In this document: piece after piece, positions 8,401 through 17,065 of the stretch
How the letters are laid out: the number at the start of each line of letters is the position of its first letter
Position numbering within the stretch: position 1 is the first letter of the stretch
Notes under the pieces: generated by a model
The model's database searches: none
What the model was told of the DNA's origin: nothing
Seen by the model: only the letters and a program-made list of their open reading frames with translations
Program-made: the position numbers and the translations under genes
Assembly (NCBI GenBank): GCA_036123135.1
Contig: JAZADZ010000036.1
Coordinates: 1 to 50,268, forward strand
From: GCA-2716065 sp036123135
GTDB taxonomy: Bacteria > Bacteroidota > Bacteroidia > Flavobacteriales_D > Parvicellaceae
Direction: 5' to 3'
DNA: 50,268 nucleotides

Positions 8401-10839
8401 CTAAAAAATTCTTGGATAAGATTTGGGGTCAAACTCGTTCATTAAACCATAAATGGCTTCAATTATATCCTCTCTGTTGGGTTTAGAAAAATAGTCACCG
8501 TCAGAACCATATGCAGGCCTGTGGTCTTTGGCAGTTACACACAAAGGTTCAGAATCCAAGTGGTAATATCCTTTTTGTTTATTTATAACTTGATCAAGCA
8601 TAAAAGCAGTAGCTCCACCCTCAACATCTTCATCAACAAATATAATTTTATTGGTTTTTTTTAGTGAAGAAACAATAAGGTGGTTTCTATCAAAAGGAAG
8701 AAGCGTTTGAACATCTATTAATTCACATGAAATATTCATTTTTTCTAGCTGCTCAGAGGCTCGAGAACAAATATTGAAGGTTGATCCATAGCTGACAACT
8801 GTAACGTCTTTACCTTCTTTGACAATTTCAGGAATCCCAATTGGAGTGGTAAATTCTCCTAAATTGGAAGGCATGTCTTCTTTAGATCTGTAACCATTTA
8901 AACATTCAATAACCAATCCAGGCTCATCGCCTTTTAAAAGGGTATTGTAGAATCCAGCTGCTTTGGTCATATTTCTTGGAACGCATACAATGATTCCACG
9001 TATTAAATTGATTATACCACCAAGTGGGGAACCTGCATGCCAAACACCCTCTAAACGATGTCCTCTAGTGCGAATAATAACAGGAGCTTTTTGACCTCCT
9101 TTAGTTCGGTAGGAAAGCGTGGCCAAATCATCACTCATAATTTGTAGGCAATACAATAGGTAGTCTAGATATTGAATCTCAGCAATTGGTCGAAGTCCTC
9201 TTAAAGCCATTCCAATTCCTTGACCTATTATGGTTGCTTCTCTTATGCCAGTATCGAAAACTCTTTCTTCACCGAATTCTTCTTGCATGCCCTCCATCGC
9301 TTGGTTTACACCACCAATTTTACCAGTATCTTCACCAAATGTAAATACTTCAGGCATAGCACTAAAAATTGCTCTAAAATTTTCTCTTAAAATAATTCGA
9401 CCATCAACCTTGGAGGGGTTATTGTAAGAAGGCTTAATTTCTTCAACATTGATGGACGATGAATCCATTTCAGAATACAAAAAGGAGCTGTATTTATCAT
9501 AAAGTTTCTTTTTGGAACTTTCAATAAATGCAATTGCCTCTTTCTTTGAATTCAATTGCTCGTGGTTCGTAGTATATAAAGCTTCTTTTAGAGCTTTGTA
9601 AATTTCTTTTCTTGATACATCAACACTAGACTTTAGATTTTCTAAAATGGGTTGAATAAAAGCTTTGTTATCGCTTTCCGCTAAAAATTTATTCAGCAAA
9701 TCGACAACACTATTTTTTTCTTCATTTATGTCATCATTATACGCTTTCCAGGCCTTTTTTGCTTCTTGCTTCACATGGAGTTTAGCATCGCTTTCTATTT
9801 TATTCAACTCATCCAATGTAGATAGGGGTTGATTAAGCGCATTTTTTTTGCTAAGAATCCATTTTTTGAATTGAACGTTACAATCAAATTCTTTTGCCCA
9901 TTCCAATCTTTCTTTTGATTTATATCGTTCATGTGAACCAGATGTCGAATGACCTTGAGGTTGGGTAATTTGCTCGACATGTATCAGTACTGGAATGTGG
10001 TTGGTTCTACAATAATTTATTGCTTTCTGATAAGTTGTTACAAGTGATGGATAGTCCCAGCCATTTACCTTAAAAATTTTGTATCCGTTCGTATTTTCTT
10101 TTTTCTCAAAACCACTTAGTAAAGTAGATATACTTTCTTTGGTGGTTTGATATTTCTTAGGTACAGAAATTCCAAAACCGTCGTCCCAAACAGACATCGC
10201 CATAGGAACCTCTAATACTCCAGCTGCATTAATTGTTTCCCAAAAAATTCCTTCAGACGTACTAGCATCTCCAATTGTTCCAAAAGCAACTTCGTTTCCA
10301 TTGTCAGAGAAGCCCTTGAAAGCTTTCAAACTTTTGTTGTTTTTATACAATTTTGAGGCCAATGCTAAACCTAATAGTCGTGGCATTTGACCAGCAGTGG
10401 GTGATATGTCTGCTGAAGAATTTTTTTGATTCATTAAATTTTTCCATAAACCATTTTCATTTAAACTTCTTGTAGCAAAATGTCCGCCCATTTGGCGTCC
10501 AGCAGATGAAGGCTCATGAGTTAGTTCAGTGTGTGCATATAATCCAGCAAAGTATTGCTGCACATTAAGCGCTTTAATCGCCATCATGAAGGTTTGATCT
10601 CTGTAATAACCAGATCGAAAATCGCCATTTTTAAATTGTTTGGCCATGGCAATTTGAGCAAGCTCTTTTCCGTCTCCGAAAATACCAAATTTAGCTTTTC
10701 CAGTAAGCACCTCTTTTCTTCCTAGCAAGGATGCCTCTCTGCTTATACAGGCAAGCTTATAATCTTCAATAACTTCATTGATAAAAGTAGATTTATCGAT
10801 TGATTTTTCTTCCACTTCATCCTTAATATCTGCGCTCAT
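8401..10839 (-). CDS. 2-oxoacid dehydrogenase E1, fused alpha and beta subunits
   Basis: An 812-residue protein. The N-terminal part is E1-alpha, with GTIGDASTSEGIFWE forming the thiamine diphosphate GDG-like motif, and HSTSGSHERY as the phosphorylation-loop-like segment. The C-terminal part from about residue 480 is E1-beta, with FGEDTGKIGGV, FDTGIREATIIGQGIGMAL and RTRGHRLEG. A Lys/Glu-rich linker of roughly 100 residues joins them. Fused E1 proteins of this kind are common in Bacteroidetes and usually serve the branched-chain 2-oxoacid (2-oxoisovalerate) dehydrogenase complex, decarboxylating the 2-oxoacid and loading the acyl group on E2 lipoate. E2 and E3 are not in the window, so substrate specificity is inferred. 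A -7-like element lies 22 bases upstream, and the subtilase gene follows after 3 bases. Confidence 0.9.
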   Translation of the reverse strand: MSADIKDEVEEKSIDKSTFINEVIEDYKLACISREASLLGRKEVLTGKAKFGIFGDGKELAQIAMAKQFKNGDFRSGYYRDQTFMMAIKALNVQQYFAGLYAHTELTHEPSSAGRQMGGHFATRSLNENGLWKNLMNQKNSSADISPTAGQMPRLLGLALASKLYKNNKSLKAFKGFSDNGNEVAFGTIGDASTSEGIFWETINAAGVLEVPMAMSVWDDGFGISVPKKYQTTKESISTLLSGFEKKENTNGYKIFKVNGWDYPSLVTTYQKAINYCRTNHIPVLIHVEQITQPQGHSTSGSHERYKSKERLEWAKEFDCNVQFKKWILSKKNALNQPLSTLDELNKIESDAKLHVKQEAKKAWKAYNDDINEEKNSVVDLLNKFLAESDNKAFIQPILENLKSSVDVSRKEIYKALKEALYTTNHEQLNSKKEAIAFIESSKKKLYDKYSSFLYSEMDSSSINVEEIKPSYNNPSKVDGRIILRENFRAIFSAMPEVFTFGEDTGKIGGVNQAMEGMQEEFGEERVFDTGIREATIIGQGIGMALRGLRPIAEIQYLDYLLYCLQIMSDDLATLSYRTKGGQKAPVIIRTRGHRLEGVWHAGSPLGGIINLIRGIIVCVPRNMTKAAGFYNTLLKGDEPGLVIECLNGYRSKEDMPSNLGEFTTPIGIPEIVKEGKDVTVVSYGSTFNICSRASEQLEKMNISCELIDVQTLLPFDRNHLIVSSLKKTNKIIFVDEDVEGGATAFMLDQVINKQKGYYHLDSEPLCVTAKDHRPAYGSDGDYFSKPNREDIIEAIYGLMNEFDPKSYPRIF

Positions 10840-10861
10840 AAAATCGTTTGAATTTTCTCGG

Positions 10862-10869
10862 CAAAAATA
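10862..10869 (-). promoter_or_regulatory. -7 promoter-like element for the E1 gene
   Basis: Minus-strand TATTTTTG matches TAnnTTTG and sits 22 bases before the E1 start codon. I see no TTG at the expected -33 distance, so this is a partial match only. Confidence 0.35.
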
Positions 10870-10918
10870 AGAAATATGCAGTAATTTTCTCTTAAAATCT
10901 AGAAGTATTTGATTGCAT

Positions 10919-11644
10919 CTAGAACAGAATTAGTTTTCTTCTATTGCACTGTGCTTTTGAAACATATGCAAAGTCAAAATTAGCTTCAATAATAAATTGA
11001 ATGCTCAATGGATAAGAACCAAAATAATAGGGGTAGTTTTTAAAATTTGGAAGCAATAAAGCTTTTCCTGATTTAGAAATTAAGTCAGATAAACCACAGC
11101 TGATTCTAATTCCTGTAGTGATTCCAAAATTTTCTGTCCCCAGCAAATAAGCTCCAAATCCAACCACTAAACTTGGCCATTGTTGGATTAAATCCTCTTT
11201 AGAAATTTGAGATACAGAATTGTTTTCGTCTGTTCTTGAACAGGACAGTAGCCTTTCAAAACTAGTTCCGATTTCAGAATACCTGCCTTCTTTATTGAAC
11301 CTATACATCAATAAATAGGAAATTGAGCTGTAATTCAACGATGCACTGTATAATGGTGAGTTAATAGCAATAGAGTCCATTTCATTGTAAAGAAATGACT
11401 GACGAAAAGAGTTAAAAAGTAGGTCAAAAGTAAATTCGTGATTTTCATTTAAGTTATATCCAAATTTTGCCCCAAAACAATAAGCGGATGAGAGACGGTG
11501 ATTATAATCGTTATCGTCCCAAATATTTTGGTTAATAAGATGAGATAGTCCACCTCCTGCTTTTAATCCAACGTCAAACCATGATTGAGAATGCACTTTG
11601 GTAAAAATAAAAATGACAGATAAGACTACGATTCGTTTACTCAT
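10919..11644 (-). CDS. Outer-membrane beta-barrel-like protein, unknown function
   Basis: The 241-residue product has a signal peptide (about 1-19, ending TKVHSQ) and then alternating polar and aromatic stretches typical of beta-barrel strands, for example FDVGLKAGGGLSHL, YCFGAKFGYNLNENHEFTF, PSLVVGFGAYLLG and FGITTGIRISCGLSDL. Size fits a small outer-membrane barrel of about 8-10 strands like those often called porin family in Bacteroidetes. No catalytic motif is visible. The C-terminus (KAQCNRRKLILF) is unusually basic for a barrel end. It is divergent from fabG, with a perfect -7-like TACATTTG 18 bases before its ATG, and is separated from the E1 gene by 79 bases. Confidence 0.65.
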   Translation of the reverse strand: MSKRIVVLSVIFIFTKVHSQSWFDVGLKAGGGLSHLINQNIWDDNDYNHRLSSAYCFGAKFGYNLNENHEFTFDLLFNSFRQSFLYNEMDSIAINSPLYSASLNYSSISYLLMYRFNKEGRYSEIGTSFERLLSCSRTDENNSVSQISKEDLIQQWPSLVVGFGAYLLGTENFGITTGIRISCGLSDLISKSGKALLLPNFKNYPYYFGSYPLSIQFIIEANFDFAYVSKAQCNRRKLILF

Positions 11645-11647
11645 TCT

Positions 11648-11670
11648 TATATTTGAAGTTTACAAATGTA
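11648..11670. promoter_or_regulatory. Divergent, face-to-face -7 promoter-like elements
   Basis: Plus-strand TATATTTG (11648-11655) points toward fabG, and minus-strand TACATTTG (11663-11670) points toward the outer-membrane protein gene. Both fit TAnnTTTG exactly, but neither has an obvious -33 TTG. The predicted transcripts would overlap by a few bases, so the two may interfere with each other. Confidence 0.35.
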
Positions 11671-11707
11671 TCTATTAATCACTTAATTATAATCTGAAAT
11701 AAACTTT

Positions 11708-12454
11708 ATGAAACTATTACAAGGGAAAGTCGCTGTCATAACAGGAGCAACAAGAGGAATAGGTAAGGGAATAGCATTAAAATTTGCTGAACAAGGTGCA
11801 GACATTGCATTTACCTTCGTTTCAAGTGCTGAAAAAGCCAAACAAGTGGAAAGTCAACTAAAAGAATTTGGTGTTAAAGCTGTTGGTTTCCAGTCTAATG
11901 CTGGTGATTTTGAACAGTCCCAACTTCTTGTTGATTCAATTGTAAGTGAGTTTGGTCGAATTGATGTCTTAATTAACAATGCAGGTATTACAAAAGATGG
12001 TTTATTGATGAGGATGAGTGAACAAGACTGGGACGATATAATGTCCGTTAATTTGAAATCAGTTTTTAATATGACTAAAGCTTCTCTAAGAACATTTTTA
12101 AAACAGCGTAGTGGTTCTATTATAAATATGAGTTCAATCGTTGGTGTTCAAGGTAATGCAGGTCAATCGAATTATTCTGCCTCAAAAGCAGGAATCATTG
12201 GATTTTCGAAATCCATAGCTAAAGAAATTGGTTCAAGAAATATAAGGTGCAATGTTATTGCTCCTGGCTTTATTGAAACTGAAATGACAGCCGCTCTTGG
12301 AGAAGATGTAATCAATAAATGGTCAGAAAATATTCCTTTAAAAAAACCAGGTAGTACTGAAGATATTGCCAATGCTTGTTTGTATTTATCTTCAGATATG
12401 AGCAGTTATGTAACAGGCCAGGTACTAAGTGTTTGTGGAGGAATGCTTTCTTAA
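11708..12454 (+). CDS. fabG: 3-oxoacyl-[acyl-carrier-protein] reductase FabG
   Basis: A 248-residue short-chain dehydrogenase of standard FabG length. It has the NADP-binding GATRGIG (13-19), NNAG at 90-93, active-site Asn in SVNLKS (115), Ser in NMSSIVG (143), and Y156 with K160 in YSASK. The late APGFIETEMT segment and the C-terminal VLSVCGGMLS fit FabG rather than a generic SDR. It reduces 3-oxoacyl-ACP to the 3-hydroxyacyl form in the cytoplasmic fatty acid elongation cycle. No other fab genes are adjacent. It is followed after 6 bases by the VWA-like membrane protein gene, so the two are probably cotranscribed. Confidence 0.93.
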   Translation: MKLLQGKVAVITGATRGIGKGIALKFAEQGADIAFTFVSSAEKAKQVESQLKEFGVKAVGFQSNAGDFEQSQLLVDSIVSEFGRIDVLINNAGITKDGLLMRMSEQDWDDIMSVNLKSVFNMTKASLRTFLKQRSGSIINMSSIVGVQGNAGQSNYSASKAGIIGFSKSIAKEIGSRNIRCNVIAPGFIETEMTAALGEDVINKWSENIPLKKPGSTEDIANACLYLSSDMSSYVTGQVLSVCGGMLS

Positions 12455-12460
12455 CACATT

Positions 12461-14548
12461 ATGGAATTAGAGCTTGGCTATCCCAACTACTTTTTACTTC
12501 TTTGTTTTGCAATTGGGTTAATCTATAGCTTGGGATTATATTTAAAAAGTAAAAAAAAATCCAATCTTCCTAAAACAACAATTCATTCACTTTTTATTGT
12601 TCGATTTTTAATAGTATCAGCATTGTGTTTTCTTTTGTTGGAACCTACTTACAAAACAGTAAAAGAAAATAAAGAAAAACCAATTGTTATTTTCGCTCAA
12701 GATAATTCTAAAAGTATACTTCTTTCAAAGGATTCTTCTTTTTTTTTAAATGGGTATTCTGATTCTATAGTTCGTTTTTCCAAAAAAATTGCTGCCAAAT
12801 ATGATGTTGAGTTTTTAAAGTTTGGATCTTTAGTTGAAGAAGATTTTGATTATTCATTTACTGACAAAACAACTGACATTGATGAACTATTTTGTGAAAT
12901 TGGTAATAAATATTACGGAAGAAATTTATCTACCGTAATTGTTGCTTCAGATGGACTCTTCAATAGCGGATACCATCCATTGTTTAAAGAATATGGTCTA
13001 GATGATATTACCATTCACACCATCTCAATTGGTGACTCTACAACAAGGAAAGATTTATCTATTCAACAAGTTAGAAACAATGAAGAGGTCGTCTTGGGAA
13101 ACATATTTCCTGTTGAAATTTCCTTACTTTCTCAAAATTTTCAAAACGAGGAATTTGATTGCTTTGTTTCCTTAAATGGAGAAAAAGTTTACGAGCAAAC
13201 CATTAAACCTCAGATTGAAATTGAATCAATTAAACTTCCCATCACTTTAGAAGCTTCAAAGCTAGGATTAACGAAGTATAAAGTTGAAATTCAACGTAAA
13301 AATGGTGAAATTACTTATCAGAACAACTCCTCATTTTTTTATGTTAATGTGGTTGATCAAACCCAAAAAGTTTTAGTTCTCGCTAGGTCCCCTCATCCAG
13401 ATGTTTCCGCTTTAAAAAGTGCTTTATCCAATAAAATAGGAAGATCTATTTCAATTGAACTTTTAAAAGATTTTAACGGAGATATTTCTAATTATGATTT
13501 AATTATAACGCACAGATTAACATCGCAAATTTCAAAAAAAGTAATTCAACTTTTCGAAACTGCAGAAGCTGCAAATTTGCCATTATTTAACATTTCAGGC
13601 TCCGTAATGTCCCCAAACTATTCCAATCTCAAGCTGGGAGTTGAAATGAATGAATTAAAAGGATCATACAGTGTTGGTTTGTTGTTTAATTCAAATTTCA
13701 ATGATTTTATAGTTCCACTTAAAATGTCAAATAAAATAGAAAAATTCCCTCCATTAGATGTTCCTTTTTCATCTGACTATAAAACTGTATCTCAAGGTTC
13801 AACTGTATTGTTTCAAAACATTAGTGGTGTTCAAACAACCTATCCGTTACTTAAATTCAACGAGATGGAAAATCAAAAAACAGCTATTTTACTTGGAGAA
13901 GGTATTTGGAGATGGAGATTAGAGGAGATGATGCAAAATGGAAATGCTAATTTTTTTGATTCATTTATTTCTAAAATCATTCAGTACTTGCTTAATACAG
14001 AGAAGAAAGAAAAGTTTTCGATTGACGTAAGACAAGAATTCATTGAAAATGAATCTGTGAAAATTTCAGCAAAACTATACAACGAGAACTATGAATTTGT
14101 ACCTTTTGAAGAAGTAAAAGTTGAAATCTTCAATGATTCAACTAAGGTTATTGAACAACTTTTAATTTCTAATAATAGCAGATATTTAACAACTATTAAT
14201 CAACTTTTACCTGGAAATTATCGCGTTAATGTGTCTACTAATTTTGGTGATAAATTCTATTCTAAAGAAGCTAATTTTATTGTAAAAAAAATGCAGTTGG
14301 AGTTTATGAAAACTAAAGCTGATTTTCATTTTCTAAATCTTTTATCAAACAAATACAATGGTGAAACATTCGGAATATCTTCATTAAATGTATTGGCTGA
14401 CAAGCTTTTGAAAGATGAACAAGTTGGGGATGTAATTCATTATGACTTAGAATATGAAGACATTATAAAAAGGAGTTTATTTTTTGTTTTAATATGTATT
14501 TTGCTTTTCACAGAGTGGTTCGTAAGGAAGGTTATGGGCTCTTACTAA
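12461..14548 (+). CDS. VWA-like multi-domain membrane protein
   Basis: This 695-residue protein has two N-terminal membrane helices (about 8-28 and 42-61), then a VWA-like region with a MIDAS-type D81-N-S-K-S85. A long extracytoplasmic part includes a segment resembling the glutamine-amidotransferase-like fold seen in such Bacteroidetes proteins (LIITHRLTSQIS, then VLFQNISG). Beta-rich repeats follow, then a final helix (SLFFVLICILLFTEWFV) close to the C-terminus. It is a sibling in architecture to the BatA-type protein at 2571-4610 but lacks the canonical BatA leader. Function is unknown; a role in envelope integrity is often proposed. Its stop codon abuts the stop of the convergent gene at 14549 with no base between them. 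Confidence 0.8.
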   Translation: MELELGYPNYFLLLCFAIGLIYSLGLYLKSKKKSNLPKTTIHSLFIVRFLIVSALCFLLLEPTYKTVKENKEKPIVIFAQDNSKSILLSKDSSFFLNGYSDSIVRFSKKIAAKYDVEFLKFGSLVEEDFDYSFTDKTTDIDELFCEIGNKYYGRNLSTVIVASDGLFNSGYHPLFKEYGLDDITIHTISIGDSTTRKDLSIQQVRNNEEVVLGNIFPVEISLLSQNFQNEEFDCFVSLNGEKVYEQTIKPQIEIESIKLPITLEASKLGLTKYKVEIQRKNGEITYQNNSSFFYVNVVDQTQKVLVLARSPHPDVSALKSALSNKIGRSISIELLKDFNGDISNYDLIITHRLTSQISKKVIQLFETAEAANLPLFNISGSVMSPNYSNLKLGVEMNELKGSYSVGLLFNSNFNDFIVPLKMSNKIEKFPPLDVPFSSDYKTVSQGSTVLFQNISGVQTTYPLLKFNEMENQKTAILLGEGIWRWRLEEMMQNGNANFFDSFISKIIQYLLNTEKKEKFSIDVRQEFIENESVKISAKLYNENYEFVPFEEVKVEIFNDSTKVIEQLLISNNSRYLTTINQLLPGNYRVNVSTNFGDKFYSKEANFIVKKMQLEFMKTKADFHFLNLLSNKYNGETFGISSLNVLADKLLKDEQVGDVIHYDLEYEDIIKRSLFFVLICILLFTEWFVRKVMGSY

Positions 14549-15091
14549 TTACAAATCATAATCATCTATGTTTTCAAAATCACCAAACTGATCTTCATCA
14601 AATTCATCATACACGTCATTTAATTGGTCTTCAAAAGTTGAATTTTTGGTTAGATCTAGCATAAGGTCTGGAATTTCTTTTAAATTTTCGTCAGGGGATT
14701 CACCAAAATTAAGAGATACGTGAGGATACGCATCATTTTCGTTTTTTTCAAAAGAGTCAATAAGCTCTAAATAAAAAATCCACATTTTAAGAAAATCATA
14801 GACATACAAAATTTTTTGGTGAGCATTTTCAATTTTATTTCCAACAAGGACATCTTTCATGCTTAAAGGTCCGTTGTTATCCTCAAAGGACATGTCTATT
14901 AATCCGATCTCTTCCCCTTTTTCCCATTGTTCATTGCTCATGTAAAAGGAAGCCATTTGATCGCCCTCAAATCCAAATGCATGTACAATTGCATGGTGAA
15001 GTTCTTCAAAGTTTTGATTTTCAAGAATTACAACATCTCGAAAAACATCCTCTTCAATGTCAATAACAACTCTAAATTTATATGCTATCAT
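14549..15091 (-). CDS. Plasmid pRiA4b ORF-3-like (IS1096 passenger TnpR-type) protein
   Basis: A 180-residue protein beginning MIAYKFRVVIDIEEDVFRD, with FEELHHAIVHAFGFEGDQMASFYMS, GIGLIDMSF-like and LYVYDFLKMWIFYLELI segments. These are the hallmarks of the pRiA4b ORF-3-like family (ubiquitin-like fold). Some annotation pipelines name it after the passenger gene of IS1096. No inverted repeats or transposase surround it here, so it is best seen as a chromosomal gene of unknown function. The C-terminal 40 residues are strongly acidic (DEFDEDQFGDFENIDDYD). It overlaps the cca start side by 14 bases of the cca 3' end, suggesting translational coupling. Confidence 0.8.
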   Translation of the reverse strand: MIAYKFRVVIDIEEDVFRDVVILENQNFEELHHAIVHAFGFEGDQMASFYMSNEQWEKGEEIGLIDMSFEDNNGPLSMKDVLVGNKIENAHQKILYVYDFLKMWIFYLELIDSFEKNENDAYPHVSLNFGESPDENLKEIPDLMLDLTKNSTFEDQLNDVYDEFDEDQFGDFENIDDYDL

Positions 15092-16529
15092 GTGTTTGAA
15101 TTAGTCCAATTTCTTTACCTTTTTTAATGACAAAGTCTAAGGCAGCTTTAAAATCGTTTTCTATATCACCATCTAAAATTGCTTCTCTTACAGCGTCTTT
15201 TAGAAAACCAACTTCCTTTGAAGGTTTTAAATTAAAAATTTGCATAATTTTCTCTCCACTAATAGGAGGTTGCCAATTTCTAATTCTATCTCTTTCCTCT
15301 AAATCTTTTAACTTTTCCTCAACCTGATCAAATCTAGACAGATATTTTTTAACCTTTTCTTTGTTCTTAGACGTAATGTCAGCCCTGCATAAAATCATTA
15401 AATCCTCTAAATCCTCTCCGGCATCAAAAAGTAGCCTTCGTATTGCAGAATCTGTAATCTCTTTTTTTGTTAGAGCAATCGGTCTTAAATGAAGTTGAAC
15501 AAGTTTTTGGACATATTTCATTTTATGGTCAAGAGGCAGTTTAAGACGTTTGAAAATTTTAGGAACCATTCTAGCACCTTTGTCCTCGTGTCCATGGAAT
15601 GTCCATCCAGTTTTTTCATTAAATCTTTTAGTTGCAGGCTTTGCAATATCATGAAGTAGAGCACTCCATCTAAGCCAAATGTTGTTTTCTGAATGGTTCA
15701 GCAGATTATCAAGAACAGTTAGGGTGTGATCAAAATTGTCTTTGTGCGCTTTTCCTTTAATTACTTCAACGCCTTTGAGCATTGAAAATTCAGGAAAAAT
15801 TAACTCAAGAAGACCTGATTCATCTAAAAGCTTAAATCCAAGACTAGGATTTTTACTTGCAATTATCTTTTGTAATTCATCTACTATTCTCTCTTTGGAA
15901 ACAATTTCAATTCGATTACTGTTCTTGCAAATTGATTTAAAAGTTTCTCTTTCAATTGAAAAATCCAATTGAGCAGCAAAACGAATAGCGCGTAGCATTC
16001 TTAGCGGATCATCTACGAAAGTTTGTTCTGGATTGAGAGGTGTTTTTAAGGTATTATTTTTTAAATCTTTTAAACCATCAAAAGGATCCAAAAGAGCACC
16101 AAAATTATGTGAATTTAAACTTATTGCCAGCGCATTTATGGTGAAATCTCTTCTGTTCTGATCATCCTCTAATGTGCCATTCTCAACAAGAGGTTTTCTT
16201 GAACTTGCTCTGTAACTTTCTTTTCTTGCACCAACAAATTGAAGTTCAATCCCTTTAAATTTAAGCATTGCAGTACCAAAGTTTTTAAAATGTTTAACCT
16301 CTTTGATGTCTAACTTTTTCGAAATAGTATTAGCAATTTTTTCTGCTGAACCAATTGTAACAAAATCTAAATCTTGAGATTTACGATTTAAAATGATATC
16401 TCTTACGTAACCACCAATTAAATACACATCTTGCTTAATTTCCATTGAAGACGATGCAATAGAGCGAATCAGTTCCGTTTTAATTAAAGGATGATTACTA
16501 AAGTTATTCCCGAATGATTTTAACTTCAC
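15078..16529 (-). CDS. cca: CCA-adding tRNA nucleotidyltransferase with HD domain
   Basis: The 483-residue enzyme has the class II nucleotidyltransferase head: GGYVRD (39-44), metal-binding D53-L-D55, and RRDFTINAL (126-134). It also has the neck-domain DDPLRMLRAIRFAAQL, and a C-terminal HD phosphohydrolase domain with HDIAKP at 293-298. It adds or repairs the 3' CCA of tRNAs; a poly(A) polymerase activity is the main alternative for this fold. The frame begins with GTG at 16529. The next ATG is at codon 29, just nine residues before the GG motif and too late, so GTG is preferred. The start overlaps the tsaC-like gene by 26 bases and the end overlaps the next gene by 14 bases. Confidence 0.93.
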   Translation of the reverse strand: MKLKSFGNNFSNHPLIKTELIRSIASSSMEIKQDVYLIGGYVRDIILNRKSQDLDFVTIGSAEKIANTISKKLDIKEVKHFKNFGTAMLKFKGIELQFVGARKESYRASSRKPLVENGTLEDDQNRRDFTINALAISLNSHNFGALLDPFDGLKDLKNNTLKTPLNPEQTFVDDPLRMLRAIRFAAQLDFSIERETFKSICKNSNRIEIVSKERIVDELQKIIASKNPSLGFKLLDESGLLELIFPEFSMLKGVEVIKGKAHKDNFDHTLTVLDNLLNHSENNIWLRWSALLHDIAKPATKRFNEKTGWTFHGHEDKGARMVPKIFKRLKLPLDHKMKYVQKLVQLHLRPIALTKKEITDSAIRRLLFDAGEDLEDLMILCRADITSKNKEKVKKYLSRFDQVEEKLKDLEERDRIRNWQPPISGEKIMQIFNLKPSKEVGFLKDAVREAILDGDIENDFKAALDFVIKKGKEIGLIQTHDSI

Positions 16530-17061
16530 CGTTGGATTTAAGTTTTATAATAGATGATGGACGTTTTGAACTATTTAAATTTGGCAAATCTAATATGAAG
16601 TCAACTTTTGACAAAATTTCTTTCGAAACTTCTTTGAAATGTAAAGGAGAAGTCTTTCCAGAAACATTTGCTGAAGTCGAAGTTAGTGGGGTTTTCAATT
16701 TACTTAAAAAATGATGCAATGGCCCACTTTGGACTAATCGAATTGCAATACTTCCATCTTCAGAAATTAAGTTTTCTGAAAGGTTATATGCATTTTCATA
16801 AATAATGGTAGGCTGTTGTTGAGAACAGTCAATAATATCCCATGCAATTTCAGGGACTTCTCTCACATAGCTGTTCAATCTAATCTCATTGTGTATCAGT
16901 AATATTAATTTTTGAGAGGAATCCCTTTGTTTGATTTTATAAATTTTATCTATTGCTTTTGGGAAATTTGTTAGGCATCCAAGTCCACATATTGTTTCAG
17001 TATTATAGAGTATTACACCTCCAGAATTTAAAACGTTTATCGCTTCGTTAATTTTATCCAT
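16504..17061 (-). CDS. tsaC: YrdC-domain protein, probable threonylcarbamoyl-AMP synthase
   Basis: The 185-residue protein is a single YrdC domain of the TsaC type. It has GGVILYNTETICGLGC (about 14-29), IYKIKQRDSSQKLILLI, GSIAIRLVQ and TPLTSTSANVSGK. It would make L-threonylcarbamoyladenylate from threonine, bicarbonate and ATP for t6A37 in ANN-decoding tRNAs, acting before TsaD/TsaB/TsaE. Two deviations stand out: the usual YPT(D/E)T is YNTET, and KxRxxxxP(L/F) reads KQRDSSQKL, without the proline. The core STSAN is intact, so activity remains plausible. It is the second YrdC-fold gene in the window. It overlaps cca by 26 bases, forming a small tRNA-maturation pair. Confidence 0.82.
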   Translation of the reverse strand: MDKINEAINVLNSGGVILYNTETICGLGCLTNFPKAIDKIYKIKQRDSSQKLILLIHNEIRLNSYVREVPEIAWDIIDCSQQQPTIIYENAYNLSENLISEDGSIAIRLVQSGPLHHFLSKLKTPLTSTSANVSGKTSPLHFKEVSKEILSKVDFILDLPNLNSSKRPSSIIKLKSNGEVKIIRE

Positions 17062-17065
17062 TCTA

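Noticed and set aside
14549..15091. Possible mobile element, since the gene resembles a passenger gene of IS1096
   Set aside because: No transposase, terminal inverted repeats or target duplications flank it, and it overlaps cca. The family name is historical.
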